From contig NC_012669.1 in NCBI RefSeq assembly GCF_000023105.1, positions 1,364,001-1,428,000 on the forward strand: a DNA stretch of 64,000 bases, written 5' to 3'. Position 1 is the first letter of the stretch; each line of letters starts with the position of its first letter. The position numbers were made by a program, and so were the translations under genes. Source of the stretch: Beutenbergia cavernae DSM 12333 (lineage in GTDB: Bacteria > Actinomycetota > Actinomycetes > Actinomycetales > Beutenbergiaceae). This document shows, piece by piece, positions 8,538-15,724 of this stretch. The notes under the pieces were generated by a model, which made no database searches, had not been told where the DNA came from, and saw nothing but the letters and a program-made list of their open reading frames with translations.

Positions 8538-9392
8538 TCACGCGGGGCCGCCGAGCACCGCCGGCGCGGCCTCGCGCCAGCGCTCGCGCCAGTCGCCGAT
8601 TGGCGCGAGGCCGGCACGCACGAGCGCCTCGTGGCCGAGCACCGAGTACGCGGGCCGCGGCGCGGGCCGCGAGAACGCGGCGCTCGTGGTCGGGCGCACC
8701 ATGGCGGGATCCCGGCCGAGCGACGCGACGATCTCGCGCGTGAACCCGTACCAGCTCACCTCCCCGGACGCCGTCGCGTGGTACGTGCCGCCGGGTGCCC
8801 CGCGCTCGAGGAGGCGCGCGACGACGTCGGCCACGTCCGCCGTCCACGTCGGCTGCCCGAGCTGGTCGTCGACGACGTCGATCCGCTCGCGTTCCGCGGC
8901 CAGGCGCGCCATCGTGCGGGGGAAGCAGGCGCCGTGGGCGCCGTAGAGCCACGCGGTGCGCACGACGAGATGGTCGGCGCCGGCTGCTCGGACGGCCCAC
9001 TCGCCGGCCGCCTTCGTGCGCCCGTAGGCGGACACCGGGCGGAGGGGGGCGTCCTCGCCGTAGGGGAGCGCGGCGGCTCCGTCGAAGACGTAGTCGGTCG
9101 AGACCTGGACCAGCCGCGCCCCGACGGCCGTGCAGGCCTGTGCGAGGTGCGCCGGGGCGAGCGCGTTGAGGTCGAAGGCGGCACCCTCGTGGGACTCGGC
9201 GTCGTCGACGGCCGTCCACGCGGCGCAATTGATCACGGCGTCGGTGCCGGGGGCCACCGCACGACGCACGGCGTCGGCGTCCGTGACGTCGAGGTCCCGG
9301 CGCGCGCGGGGGAGCACCTCGTGCTCGGCGTCGAGGCGGGCGACGACGTCGTGCGCGAGCATGCCGCCGGCGCCGGTCACGAGGATGCGCAT
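8538..9392 (-). CDS. rmlD: dTDP-4-dehydrorhamnose reductase
   Basis: The 284-aa SDR-family protein corresponds to RmlD, which reduces dTDP-4-keto-L-rhamnose to dTDP-L-rhamnose. The NAD(P)-binding motif is GAGGMLA at residues 7-13. INCAAWTAVDDAE follows at about 54-66, VSTDYVFDG at 96-104, and the catalytic YxxxK as YGRTK at about 122. DQLGQPTWTADVA is the typical later motif. Length is normal for RmlD. It converges on the GT2/DUF5719 pair and lies 61 nt downstream of the hexapeptide gene on the same strand. Other rml genes are not in the window. Rhamnose supply fits an envelope polysaccharide cluster. Confidence 0.9.
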   Translation of the reverse strand: MRILVTGAGGMLAHDVVARLDAEHEVLPRARRDLDVTDADAVRRAVAPGTDAVINCAAWTAVDDAESHEGAAFDLNALAPAHLAQACTAVGARLVQVSTDYVFDGAAALPYGEDAPLRPVSAYGRTKAAGEWAVRAAGADHLVVRTAWLYGAHGACFPRTMARLAAERERIDVVDDQLGQPTWTADVADVVARLLERGAPGGTYHATASGEVSWYGFTREIVASLGRDPAMVRPTTSAAFSRPAPRPAYSVLGHEALVRAGLAPIGDWRERWREAAPAVLGGPA

Positions 9393-9453
9393 GCGTGGCC
9401 TCCGGGCTGGGCCGCTGCGGTTCGGCGCGGCGTCGGGCCCAGCCTACGGAGCG

Positions 9454-9861
9454 TCAGGCTGCGCGGATGTACGACGCCGTCCCGCGTCGCACCAGCGCGC
9501 CGTCGGGGATCTCGGAGTCGGGCTCGACGACGACGCGCGCGGCGATCCTGGCGCCCGCGCCCACGCGGGTGCGGCTGCCGATCCTCGCCCCGGCTCCGAC
9601 CAGGGCGTCGTGACCGAGGTGGACGCTCGTGGCGACGTGCGCCCCGACGCCCACGGAGGCACCGGACTCGACCCATCCGCCGGCGCCGATCCGAGCGTGC
9701 GCGGCCACCGTCGCGCCGGGATCCACCCAGGCGGTGGGTGCGAGGTGCGCGCTGGCGTCGACATGCGCGCCCGCCGCGACCAGACCGCCGCCGTTCTCGT
9801 GCCGTCGGTACCGCACGACAGTGCCGTCGTCGTGCTCGAGGTCTTCGTACTTCTTCACCAT
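9454..9861 (-). CDS. Left-handed beta-helix (hexapeptide-repeat) protein
   Basis: The 135-aa protein is almost entirely hexapeptide repeats: VAAGAHVDASAHLAPTAWVD and onwards to GARIGSRTRVGAGARIAARV, with small residues at every sixth position. That predicts a left-handed beta-helix of about five to six coils. A short N-terminal cap (MVKKYEDLEHDDG) and a C-terminal strand follow. It is shorter than most acyl- or acetyltransferases of this fold, and no catalytic His loop is obvious, so enzymatic activity is uncertain. The ATG is preceded by a strong GGAGGACTC. It may be co-transcribed with rmlD downstream. An N-terminal extension is open but lies in promoter sequence and looks non-coding. Confidence 0.7.
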   Translation of the reverse strand: MVKKYEDLEHDDGTVVRYRRHENGGGLVAAGAHVDASAHLAPTAWVDPGATVAAHARIGAGGWVESGASVGVGAHVATSVHLGHDALVGAGARIGSRTRVGAGARIAARVVVEPDSEIPDGALVRRGTASYIRAA

Positions 9862-10027
9862 GAGTCCTCCATCCTGCCTGACATAACGAACGGCACAGCG
9901 GCAGGATTCCCGCCCCGGGCGTGAGGGCTCCCACAGTCGCGCGGCCGCCGCGAGGGTGCGGCCCGTCGCGCTACGAGCCGCGGAGCGCTGCGGCTCGCAC
10001 GGTGCCCGACCGCGCGCGCAAGACTCA

Positions 10028-10075
10028 TTGCGCAATGACTCTTGCGCAAGAGACGTTGCGCAAGTACTGTTGCAT
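10028..10075. promoter_or_regulatory. Operator array: TTGCGCAA boxes at exact 14-bp period
   Basis: Perfect palindromes TTGCGCAA lie at 10028-10035, 10042-10049 and 10056-10063. A degenerate fourth copy begins at 10070 (TTGCAT). The starts are exactly 14 bp apart. A plausible promoter is embedded: -35 TTGCGC (10042-10047), 17-nt spacer, -10 TACTGT (10065-10070). A protein bound to the boxes would therefore block transcription of the small-protein/ArsR/MFS operon. The obvious candidate is the autogenous regulator encoded just downstream. Confidence 0.7.
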
Positions 10076-10120
10076 CCAGGACGCCGGAGCAGCCCGGCGT
10101 CACGTCCGAAGGAGCCGACA

Positions 10121-10285
10121 GTGACCAGTCGCCGACACCCCTCCCGCTACAGCCCCACGTCGCCCGTCCTGCGTGCGACGCCCACCAACGAGCAGCGCCA
10201 CCGCGACCTGCGCGAGGCCGAGCTGGCCGAGCGCCGTCTCGACCGGATCCACGCCGACGCCGCCACGCACTTCGGGCGGTTCTGA
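10121..10285 (+). CDS. Small basic protein of 54 aa, unknown function
   Basis: A GTG at 10121 preceded by GAAGGAG opens a 54-codon frame ending one base before the regulator's GTG (TGA-G-GTG). The product is basic and hydrophilic. A disordered N-terminus (RRHPSRYSPTSP) is followed by a predicted amphipathic helix NEQRHRDLREAELAERRLD. There is no signal peptide or membrane segment. Its position as first gene after the operator array, with a good ribosome-binding site and coupling to the regulator, supports a real gene. I do not recognise the family. It might be a co-effector of the regulator or only a translational lead-in for it. Confidence 0.6.
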   Translation: MTSRRHPSRYSPTSPVLRATPTNEQRHRDLREAELAERRLDRIHADAATHFGRF

Positions 10286-10286
10286 G

Positions 10287-10925
10287 GTGGCGCCCGACGC
10301 CGCCGCGGGCCACGAGGCGGGCTCGCCCGCTCCGCGCTCCGAGCGGCCCGACCTCCGCACCTCCGACCCCTCGGTCATGCGGGCGCTCGCCCACCCGCTC
10401 CGCATGGAGATCCTGGACATCCTCGACGACCTCGACGAGGCCACCGCGAGCGAGGTCGCGGAGCGGACCGGCCAGACCGTGGCGAACTGCTCATTCCACC
10501 TCCGATCGCTCGAGAAGGCCGGCTTCGTGGAGCGCGGCGCCCCCCGCGGGCGCGAGAAGCCGTGGCGGCCCGCCCACCGCAACCGTGACCTGCGGCCCGA
10601 CCCGACCGACCTCGACTCCGTCACGCAGGCCGGGGCGGTGGGATCGGTCGTCGTCCAGCGCGAGGCCGCCCGGGTGGTCGACGTCCTCTCGCGCGGCGCG
10701 CTGTCCGACCCGGAGTGGATCGACGCGGTCACCATCACCACGTCGAGGTTCTGGGCCTCGGCGGAGGAGATGAAGGCGCTCGCCCTCGAGCTGCAGAGGA
10801 TCACCGACCGGTTCGCCGGTCGGGGTGACGACCCCTCGAAGCGCCCCGAGGGTGCCCGGGTCGGCCGCCTGTTCGTCACGCTGAACCCCGAGCCCGACGA
10901 CGCCGCACGCGGCGGGCAGGCGTGA
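10287..10925 (+). CDS. ArsR-like winged-helix transcriptional regulator
   Basis: The 212-aa protein has a winged helix-turn-helix of HTH_20/ArsR type at about residues 25-105: SVMRALAHPLRMEILDILDD, then EVAERTGQTVANCSFHLRSLEKAGFVE (recognition helix and wing), then a longer helical C-terminal part, probably for dimerisation. No ArsR metal-binding CxC motif is visible, so the signal is more likely a small molecule. The GTG start lies one base after the stop of the 54-aa gene, and its stop overlaps the MFS start (GTGA). Regulators of this type commonly control the adjacent exporter by binding palindromes upstream; the 14-bp-spaced TTGCGCAA array is the probable target. Confidence 0.82.
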   Translation: MAPDAAAGHEAGSPAPRSERPDLRTSDPSVMRALAHPLRMEILDILDDLDEATASEVAERTGQTVANCSFHLRSLEKAGFVERGAPRGREKPWRPAHRNRDLRPDPTDLDSVTQAGAVGSVVVQREAARVVDVLSRGALSDPEWIDAVTITTSRFWASAEEMKALALELQRITDRFAGRGDDPSKRPEGARVGRLFVTLNPEPDDAARGGQA

Positions 10926-12283
10926 GCGAGCAGGTCGCTGGCGACGTCGGTCCGCCGCCGCCCGCACCTCCCGTCCCGCCGCCGCCCGCCAGCGACCCCG
11001 CTCCGCCCGCCGGCGACCCAGCGCCCGCAGGACGCCCCGGGCGCGCCTCGCGCCTGCCGCTCGCGATGCGCCACGCGCCGTTCCGCCGCCTCTCGCTCGC
11101 GTGGATCACCACCAACCTCGGCGACAGCGCGCTGTACCTCGCCCTCGCCGTCTGGGTGAAGGAGCTCACCGGGTCCGACGGCGCAGCCGGGCTCGTGTTC
11201 GCGGCGCTCGGGCTGCCGGCCCTCCTCGCGCCGCTGGCCGGGCAGATCGCCGACCGGATGTCGCGCCGGCGGCTCCTCGTCCTCGCCAACCTGGCGACCG
11301 CCGTCGTCGTCCTCACGATGTTCGCGGTGCGCGGTCCGGGGGACGTCTGGGTCATCTACGTCGCGACGTTCCTCTACGGGCTCGCGGGGTACGTCACCGC
11401 GGCTGCGCAGTCCGGCCTGCTGCGCGACATGCTGTCCGACGACGAGCTGCCCGGCGCGACCGGGATGTACTCGACGATCGACCAGGGTCTGCGCCTCGTC
11501 AGCCCGCTGCTCGGCACCGGCCTGTACGCGCTCGCCGGCCCGCAGGCCGTGCTCGTGCTGACCGCGGCGTGCTTCGTGGTCACCGCGATGCTCCTGCTCA
11601 CGATCCGCCTCACCGAGACGCCGCCCCAGCCCGCCCACGAACGCGGCGGGTACTGGCACGAGGTCAGCGCGGGGTTCCGGACCCTCGCGGGAGAGTCGAC
11701 GCTGCGACTGCTCACCGTCGTCATCGCCGTGGCGTTCGGGATCACGGGCCTGCTCAACGTGGCGATCTTCCCGATGCTCGAGCAGGGGATCGGGGTCGGG
11801 GTGCAGGCGCTCGGCATCGCCGTCACCGTGCAGGGGCTCGGTGCCCTCGTGGGCGGACTCACCTCGGCGGCGATCGTGCGCCGGATCGGTGAGCGCCGGC
11901 TCGTCGGGCTAGGGCTGCTCGACATGGGCCTGGGGCTCGCGTTCGGCGTCCTGGTCGTGCTGCTGGTCCCCGCCGGGCATCCGGCGGGGCTGCCCCTCGC
12001 GTCCCTGGCGCTCTCGGTGGTGGGGCTGGGGATCCCGTGGGTCGTCGTCGGCGTCTCGACGTACCGCATGCGTGTCACGCCCGCCACGTTGCAGGGACGG
12101 ACCTCCGCCGCGATGAACCTGTCGTTCAACGGCCCGCAGACCCTCGCGACCCTCGTCGGCGCGGCGGTCATCGCCGTCGTCGACTACCGGCTGCTCCTGG
12201 GCGTGTGCGCCGTGGTGATCGTGGCGTGCGCCGTGGCCTGCCGGCCGTTGACGCCGGACGGCGCGCGACCTGCCGTGCCCTGA
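10922..12283 (+). CDS. Major facilitator superfamily exporter
   Basis: The 453-aa protein has about 12 hydrophobic segments after a Pro/Ala-rich cytoplasmic N-terminus of about 50 residues (repeated PPP and PAPP). The MFS loop 2-3 signature is present as GQIADRMSRRRLL near residue 105. The sequence resembles MFS_3-type drug or siderophore exporters (GDSALYLALAVWVKELTG at the first helix). Its GTG overlaps the ArsR-like regulator stop by 4 nt, so regulator and transporter are co-translated: a classical self-regulated efflux operon. The substrate is unknown. Confidence 0.85.
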   Translation: MSEQVAGDVGPPPPAPPVPPPPASDPAPPAGDPAPAGRPGRASRLPLAMRHAPFRRLSLAWITTNLGDSALYLALAVWVKELTGSDGAAGLVFAALGLPALLAPLAGQIADRMSRRRLLVLANLATAVVVLTMFAVRGPGDVWVIYVATFLYGLAGYVTAAAQSGLLRDMLSDDELPGATGMYSTIDQGLRLVSPLLGTGLYALAGPQAVLVLTAACFVVTAMLLLTIRLTETPPQPAHERGGYWHEVSAGFRTLAGESTLRLLTVVIAVAFGITGLLNVAIFPMLEQGIGVGVQALGIAVTVQGLGALVGGLTSAAIVRRIGERRLVGLGLLDMGLGLAFGVLVVLLVPAGHPAGLPLASLALSVVGLGIPWVVVGVSTYRMRVTPATLQGRTSAAMNLSFNGPQTLATLVGAAVIAVVDYRLLLGVCAVVIVACAVACRPLTPDGARPAVP

Positions 12284-12308
12284 CCTCGGGGCCGCCCCGG
12301 GGGCCGGA

Positions 12309-12821
12309 TCACCCCGCGTGGTAGTCGGGGTCGATCTCCTCCGGCGTGCGCCCGAGGACGTGCGCGACCTGCTCGACGACGACGTCGCGCACCAGGACGG
12401 CGATCTCCACGTCGGTCTCGGCCCGGGCGGCCACCGGTCGCCGGTAGACGACGACGCGGTGCCCGAGCCCGGAGACGGCGTCGGCGGGGAAATACCGGCC
12501 GAGCGGGACGCCGCCGTCCTCCCAGGGCGCCGGGTCCGACGGTGGGACCTCCTCGACGCCGAACTCGATCCCGGCGAGCTCCTTCTCCCACCGGCGCTCG
12601 AGGTCCTCGACGGCGTCGAGCACGGCGTCGTCGAACCGCTGCGCCCGCGTGCGGGCGGCGGGCATCGTCGGGGGGAGCAGGGGTCCGCGGAGCCCACGGC
12701 CGCGGCGGTCCCGCCGGCGCGAGCCGCGCCGCGACGGGATCGCGAGCGCCGTGGGGTCGACCTCCGGGGCGGGCGAGGGGCGGCGCGGGGTCCGTCGCGA
12801 CTCACGGTGCTGACGCGTCAC
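12309..12821 (-). CDS. Zincin-like metallopeptidase-family protein with degenerate active site
   Basis: The 170-aa protein belongs to the small zincin-like family (PF06262 type) that lies near DUF3499 in Actinobacteria. The block RGLRGPLLPPTMPAARTRAQ is typical, followed by FDDAVLDAVEDLERRWEKEL and RVVVYRRPVAARAE. The place where a zincin has HExxH reads VVVEQVAH, so both metal-ligand His residues appear lost while the Glu is kept. Peptidase activity is doubtful. The N-terminal 45 residues are Arg/Pro-rich and disordered. The GTG start at 12821 was chosen because upstream codons run into the divergent DUF3499 promoter. Confidence 0.75.
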   Translation of the reverse strand: MTRQHRESRRTPRRPSPAPEVDPTALAIPSRRGSRRRDRRGRGLRGPLLPPTMPAARTRAQRFDDAVLDAVEDLERRWEKELAGIEFGVEEVPPSDPAPWEDGGVPLGRYFPADAVSGLGHRVVVYRRPVAARAETDVEIAVLVRDVVVEQVAHVLGRTPEEIDPDYHAG

Positions 12822-12903
12822 GGTGCCAGCGTACGGCGCGTCGTCCGCTCCGGCGGCGTGCCCGACGGCGCGATGTCGGGCCCGCGCGGTACCGTCGTCG
12901 CCT

Positions 12904-13308
12904 GTGAGGCCCATTCGTCAGTGCACCCGTGCCACGTGCTCCCAGCCGGCCGTGGCGACCCTGACGTACGTGTACTCGGACTCGACGGCGGTCCTCGGGC
13001 CGCTCGCCACGCACGCCGAGCCGCACTCCTACGACCTGTGCGGCCAGCACGCCGAGCGTCTGACGGCGCCGCGCGGCTGGGAGGTCGTGCGGCTCGCGAC
13101 GGAGTTCGCGCCGGCACCGCCCAGCTCGGACGACCTCGTGGCCCTGGCCGACGCGGTCCGGGAGGCCTCCCGTGCCCTGCCGGCGGCGTCGGCCCCGGCG
13201 GCGCGCCCGGGCTCGTCCGCGGCGCCCGCCCCGGTCACCATGCCCCGCCCCGCCCCCGAGACCGGGCGGCGTGGCCATCTCCGGGTGCTGCGCGGCGAGG
13301 GCGAGTAG
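12904..13308 (+). CDS. DUF3499-family protein
   Basis: The 134-aa protein matches DUF3499: QCTRATCSQPAVATLTYVY at the start and HSYDLCGQHAERLTAPRGWEVVRL. C7 and C12 with C48 and nearby His residues suggest a small zinc-binding domain. The last 50 residues are Ala/Pro-rich and probably disordered. Function is unknown. The gene is a fixed member of the whiB2-to-manB segment in many Actinobacteria (Rv3258c-like position). The GTG at 12904 follows TACCGT (12890-12895) by 8 nt, which would allow a leaderless or nearly leaderless message. Confidence 0.8.
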   Translation: MRPIRQCTRATCSQPAVATLTYVYSDSTAVLGPLATHAEPHSYDLCGQHAERLTAPRGWEVVRLATEFAPAPPSSDDLVALADAVREASRALPAASAPAARPGSSAAPAPVTMPRPAPETGRRGHLRVLRGEGE

Positions 13309-13311
13309 GCT
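13306..13311 (+). promoter_or_regulatory. Leaderless-type -10 element for the Thr leader peptide
   Basis: TAGGCT sits exactly 7 nt before the ATG at 13319. TANNNT followed by 6-7 nt and a start codon is the usual arrangement of leaderless transcripts in Actinobacteria. The first two bases overlap the DUF3499 stop codon. No convincing -35 hexamer is seen. Confidence 0.5.
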
Positions 13312-13318
13312 CGGCGCC

Positions 13319-13381
13319 ATGAACCGTCACGTGCAGCGCACGACGACGCCGGAGGACCTCCGGCGCACGTCGCTCGTCTAG
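13319..13381 (+). CDS. Threonine-rich leader peptide (20 aa) upstream of ThrRS-like gene
   Basis: A 20-codon frame starts at ATG 13319 and ends at TAG 13379-13381. Codons 8-10 are three consecutive Thr (ACG ACG ACG) and codon 17 is a fourth. The 5' arm of a strong hairpin overlaps the Thr triplet: CGCCGGAGG at 13347-13355 pairs with CCTCCGGCG at 13357-13365. A second, terminator-like hairpin follows 34 nt downstream. This layout fits a ribosome-mediated attenuation leader that senses charged tRNA-Thr. It is far too short to be an ordinary gene and has no role of its own that I can see. Confidence 0.68.
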   Translation: MNRHVQRTTTPEDLRRTSLV

Positions 13382-13399
13382 CACCCAGACGGACCACCA

Positions 13400-13425
13400 C
13401 GCCCCGGGGAGTCGACCCCGGGGCG
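13400..13425 (+). terminator. Attenuator hairpin in front of the ThrRS-like gene
   Basis: CGCCCCGGGG (13400-13409), loop AGTCGA and CCCCGGGGCG (13416-13425) form a perfect 10-bp G/C stem, extendable by one A-T pair. A T-containing tail (TTCGTCGTCTTCG) follows. The 5' arm can alternatively pair, in two 4-bp blocks, with the 3' arm of the upstream leader hairpin (13357-13365). That would provide an antiterminator when ribosomes stall at the Thr codons. Confidence 0.65.
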
Positions 13426-13479
13426 TTCGTCGTCTTCGCAGGTTCGACCTCTCTGGGCCGAACCGGGAGAAGCCGCACC

Positions 13480-14709
13480 ATGACCATCGATCACCGACGG
13501 CTCGGCCGCGACCTCGGCCTGTTCGCCACCAGCGCCGAGGTCGGCGCCGGGCTGCCGCTCTGGCTCCCGGACGGCGCCGTCATCCGCGGGGAGCTCGAGG
13601 CGTTCTCGCTCGAGCAGGCGCTCGCCTCGGGGTGCCGGCGGGTGTACACCCCCGTGCTCGCGAAGCGCTCCCTGTTCGAGCGCTCCGGGCACTGGGCGAA
13701 GTTCTCCGGCGAGATGTTCCCGGAGATGCCGCTCGGCGGCGAGAGCCTCGTGCTCCGACCCGTCAACTGCCCGCACCACACCCAGGTCTTCGCCGCCGAG
13801 GGCCGCAGCTACCGCGACCTGCCGTTCCGGCTGGCGGAGGTGGGCTCGATGTTCCGGAGCGAGCTGTCCGGCGTCGTCGGCGGCCTCTCCCGCGTGCGGC
13901 AGATCAACCTCGACGACGCGCACTCGTTCTGCGCGCCCGACCAGGTCGCGGACGAGGTGGCGCTCGCGCTGCGGGCGATCCGGCACTGCTACGACGTGCT
14001 CGGCATCGACGTCGCGTACTACCGGCTGTCGGTGCGCGGCGACAGTGGCAGCTACCTGGGCGACGACGCGTCCTGGCACCGCAGCGAGCGGTACCTGCGC
14101 GAGGCCCTGGACGAGCTGGGCCTGCCGTACGAGCGGGTCGAGGGGGAGGCGGCGATCTACGGCCCCAAGATCGACGTCCAGGTGGCGGACGCCCGCGGCC
14201 GCGAGGAGACGCTGTCCACCGTGCAGGTCGACGAGCAGATGCCCGGACGATTCGGCCTCACCTACACCGGCGACGACGGCGCGCGCCACCGCCCCGTGCT
14301 GGTCCACCGCGGCCTGCTCAGCTCGATGGAGCGCATGACCGCGCTGCTGGTCGAGCTCCACGACGGCCGGATGCCGACCTGGCTCGCCCCGGTGCAGGTG
14401 CGCGTCCTCCCGGTGGCGGACCGCCACGCCGACGCCGCCGGTGCCCTGCGCGACGAGCTCGCCCGGGCGGGCGTGCGCGCGGAGGTCAGCCACGACGGCT
14501 CGCTGGGACGGCGCATCCGGGACGCGCGCGAGCGCCGCGACACCTATCTCGCGGTGCTGGGCGACGGCGAGCTCGCGTCCGGCACCGTGGACGTCACGGC
14601 GCCGGCGACCCAGGTACGGGCCGCACCGGCCGTCGCCGCGTTCGTGCGGGAGCTCGCGGCGGAGATCCGGGAGCGACGGCGGGTGCCCGCCGCGCACGCT
14701 GCGCGCTGA
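13480..14709 (+). CDS. Threonyl-tRNA synthetase-like protein lacking TGS and editing domains
   Basis: The 409-aa protein corresponds to the class II catalytic core (about 1-295) plus anticodon-binding domain (about 300-395) of ThrRS. Motif 2 is FRSELSGVVGGLSRVRQ followed by DDAHSFC. Motif 3 is HRGLLSSMERM with the conserved Arg. The three zinc ligands of ThrRS are present: the Cys of NCPHH, the His of DDAHSFC and the His of LVHRGLL. Normal ThrRS is about 650 aa and begins with TGS and Ser-editing domains; both are absent here, and the first residues lead directly into the core. It may be a second, stress-induced or inhibitor-tolerant ThrRS, or may aminoacylate something other than tRNA. GGGAGAAG precedes the ATG. 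It is controlled by the leader and attenuator just upstream. Confidence 0.85.
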   Translation: MTIDHRRLGRDLGLFATSAEVGAGLPLWLPDGAVIRGELEAFSLEQALASGCRRVYTPVLAKRSLFERSGHWAKFSGEMFPEMPLGGESLVLRPVNCPHHTQVFAAEGRSYRDLPFRLAEVGSMFRSELSGVVGGLSRVRQINLDDAHSFCAPDQVADEVALALRAIRHCYDVLGIDVAYYRLSVRGDSGSYLGDDASWHRSERYLREALDELGLPYERVEGEAAIYGPKIDVQVADARGREETLSTVQVDEQMPGRFGLTYTGDDGARHRPVLVHRGLLSSMERMTALLVELHDGRMPTWLAPVQVRVLPVADRHADAAGALRDELARAGVRAEVSHDGSLGRRIRDARERRDTYLAVLGDGELASGTVDVTAPATQVRAAPAVAAFVRELAAEIRERRRVPAAHAAR

Positions 14710-14716
14710 GGGCGGC

Positions 14717-15607
14717 TCAGTCCGTGCGGCCGAGCGCCTGCGCGGCGAGTGCCGGCACGTCGGTGATGATGCCCGTGGCACCGAGCTCGACCTGGGCGAG
14801 CATCGACCCGGCGTCGTCGACGGTGTACACCCACACCGGCAGGTCGGCGGCGCTCGCGAGCGCGACGCCGTCGGCCGTGAGGTTGGCGTAGTTCGTCACG
14901 ATGCCGCTGGCGTGGTCGGCGATGCCGTCGACCCATGCCGCGTCGGGGATGGCGTCGACGATCGGCCAGGCCGGGACGTCGGGCCGCAGGTCGTGGAACG
15001 CCCGCGTCGCGTCGACGTCGAACGAGCTGACGACGACGAGGCCGGCGTCGACGAGCGGCGCCCACGCCTCGGTCGACAGCGCGTCGGCCACGACCTGCTC
15101 GACCCCGGGGGAGTTCTCGGGGGCCTTGAGCTCGATGTCGACGCCGATATCCGGTCCCACGGTCAGCGCGGCGTCGTCCAGGCTCGCGATCGGCGTCCCG
15201 GCGAACTCGTCGCGGAAGAACGCTCCGGCGTCGAGCTGCTGGAGCTCCGCCCACGTGAACGACGTGATGGGGTCGTCCACGCGGTCGGGGAACACGTCGG
15301 CGACGTTCGTCGTCCGCTCCGCCGTGTCGTCGTGGAAGAGGAACGGCACGCCGTCCGCCGAGAGCTGGACGTCGACCTCGATGAGGTCTACGCCCGCCTC
15401 GGCTCCCGCCTCGAACGACGGCACGGTGTTCTCCGGAGCGACGTCGGCGGCCCCCCGGTGCCCGACGAGCGTGACGTCGGCGGTGGCCGCGGCGCTCGCG
15501 TCCGGCGACGCGGTGGAGGTCGCGTCCTCCTGGGTCCCGGCCGGTGCCGCGCACCCTGCGGTCGCGACGAGCAGGACGGCGGCGGGCAGCCACCAGCGCT
15601 TCTTCAT
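14717..15607 (-). CDS. Glycerophosphodiester phosphodiesterase lipoprotein
   Basis: The 296-aa exported GDPD hydrolyses glycerophosphodiesters to glycerol-3-phosphate and an alcohol. The signal peptide MKKRWWLPAAVLLVATAGC ends in a lipobox-like TAGC, so Cys19 is the likely lipidation site. Catalytic motifs are GHRGAADVAPENT (His-Arg and Glu-Asn), LIEVDVQLSADG, and FHDD for the second His. The metal Glu of IELKAPE also fits. The ATG at 15607 is preceded by CCAGGAG; the frame continues upstream but without signal-peptide logic. It converges on the ThrRS-like gene with 7 nt between the stops. The role is probably salvage of phospholipid or teichoic-acid breakdown products. Confidence 0.88.
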   Translation of the reverse strand: MKKRWWLPAAVLLVATAGCAAPAGTQEDATSTASPDASAAATADVTLVGHRGAADVAPENTVPSFEAGAEAGVDLIEVDVQLSADGVPFLFHDDTAERTTNVADVFPDRVDDPITSFTWAELQQLDAGAFFRDEFAGTPIASLDDAALTVGPDIGVDIELKAPENSPGVEQVVADALSTEAWAPLVDAGLVVVSSFDVDATRAFHDLRPDVPAWPIVDAIPDAAWVDGIADHASGIVTNYANLTADGVALASAADLPVWVYTVDDAGSMLAQVELGATGIITDVPALAAQALGRTD

Positions 15608-15724
15608 GGTGCTCCTGGGATCTGGTCGGCGACCTCGGCGTCCGACGACGGCGCCCGTCACCGTAGCGCACCGCCGCGTACGATCACCGGACGGACGGCG
15701 GGGCGACGAGAGGACGAGGCGAGC

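Noticed and set aside
12284-12308. Terminator between the MFS gene and the zincin-like gene
   Set aside because: Only a 5-bp CGGGG/CCCCG stem with a 3-nt loop; too weak to call.
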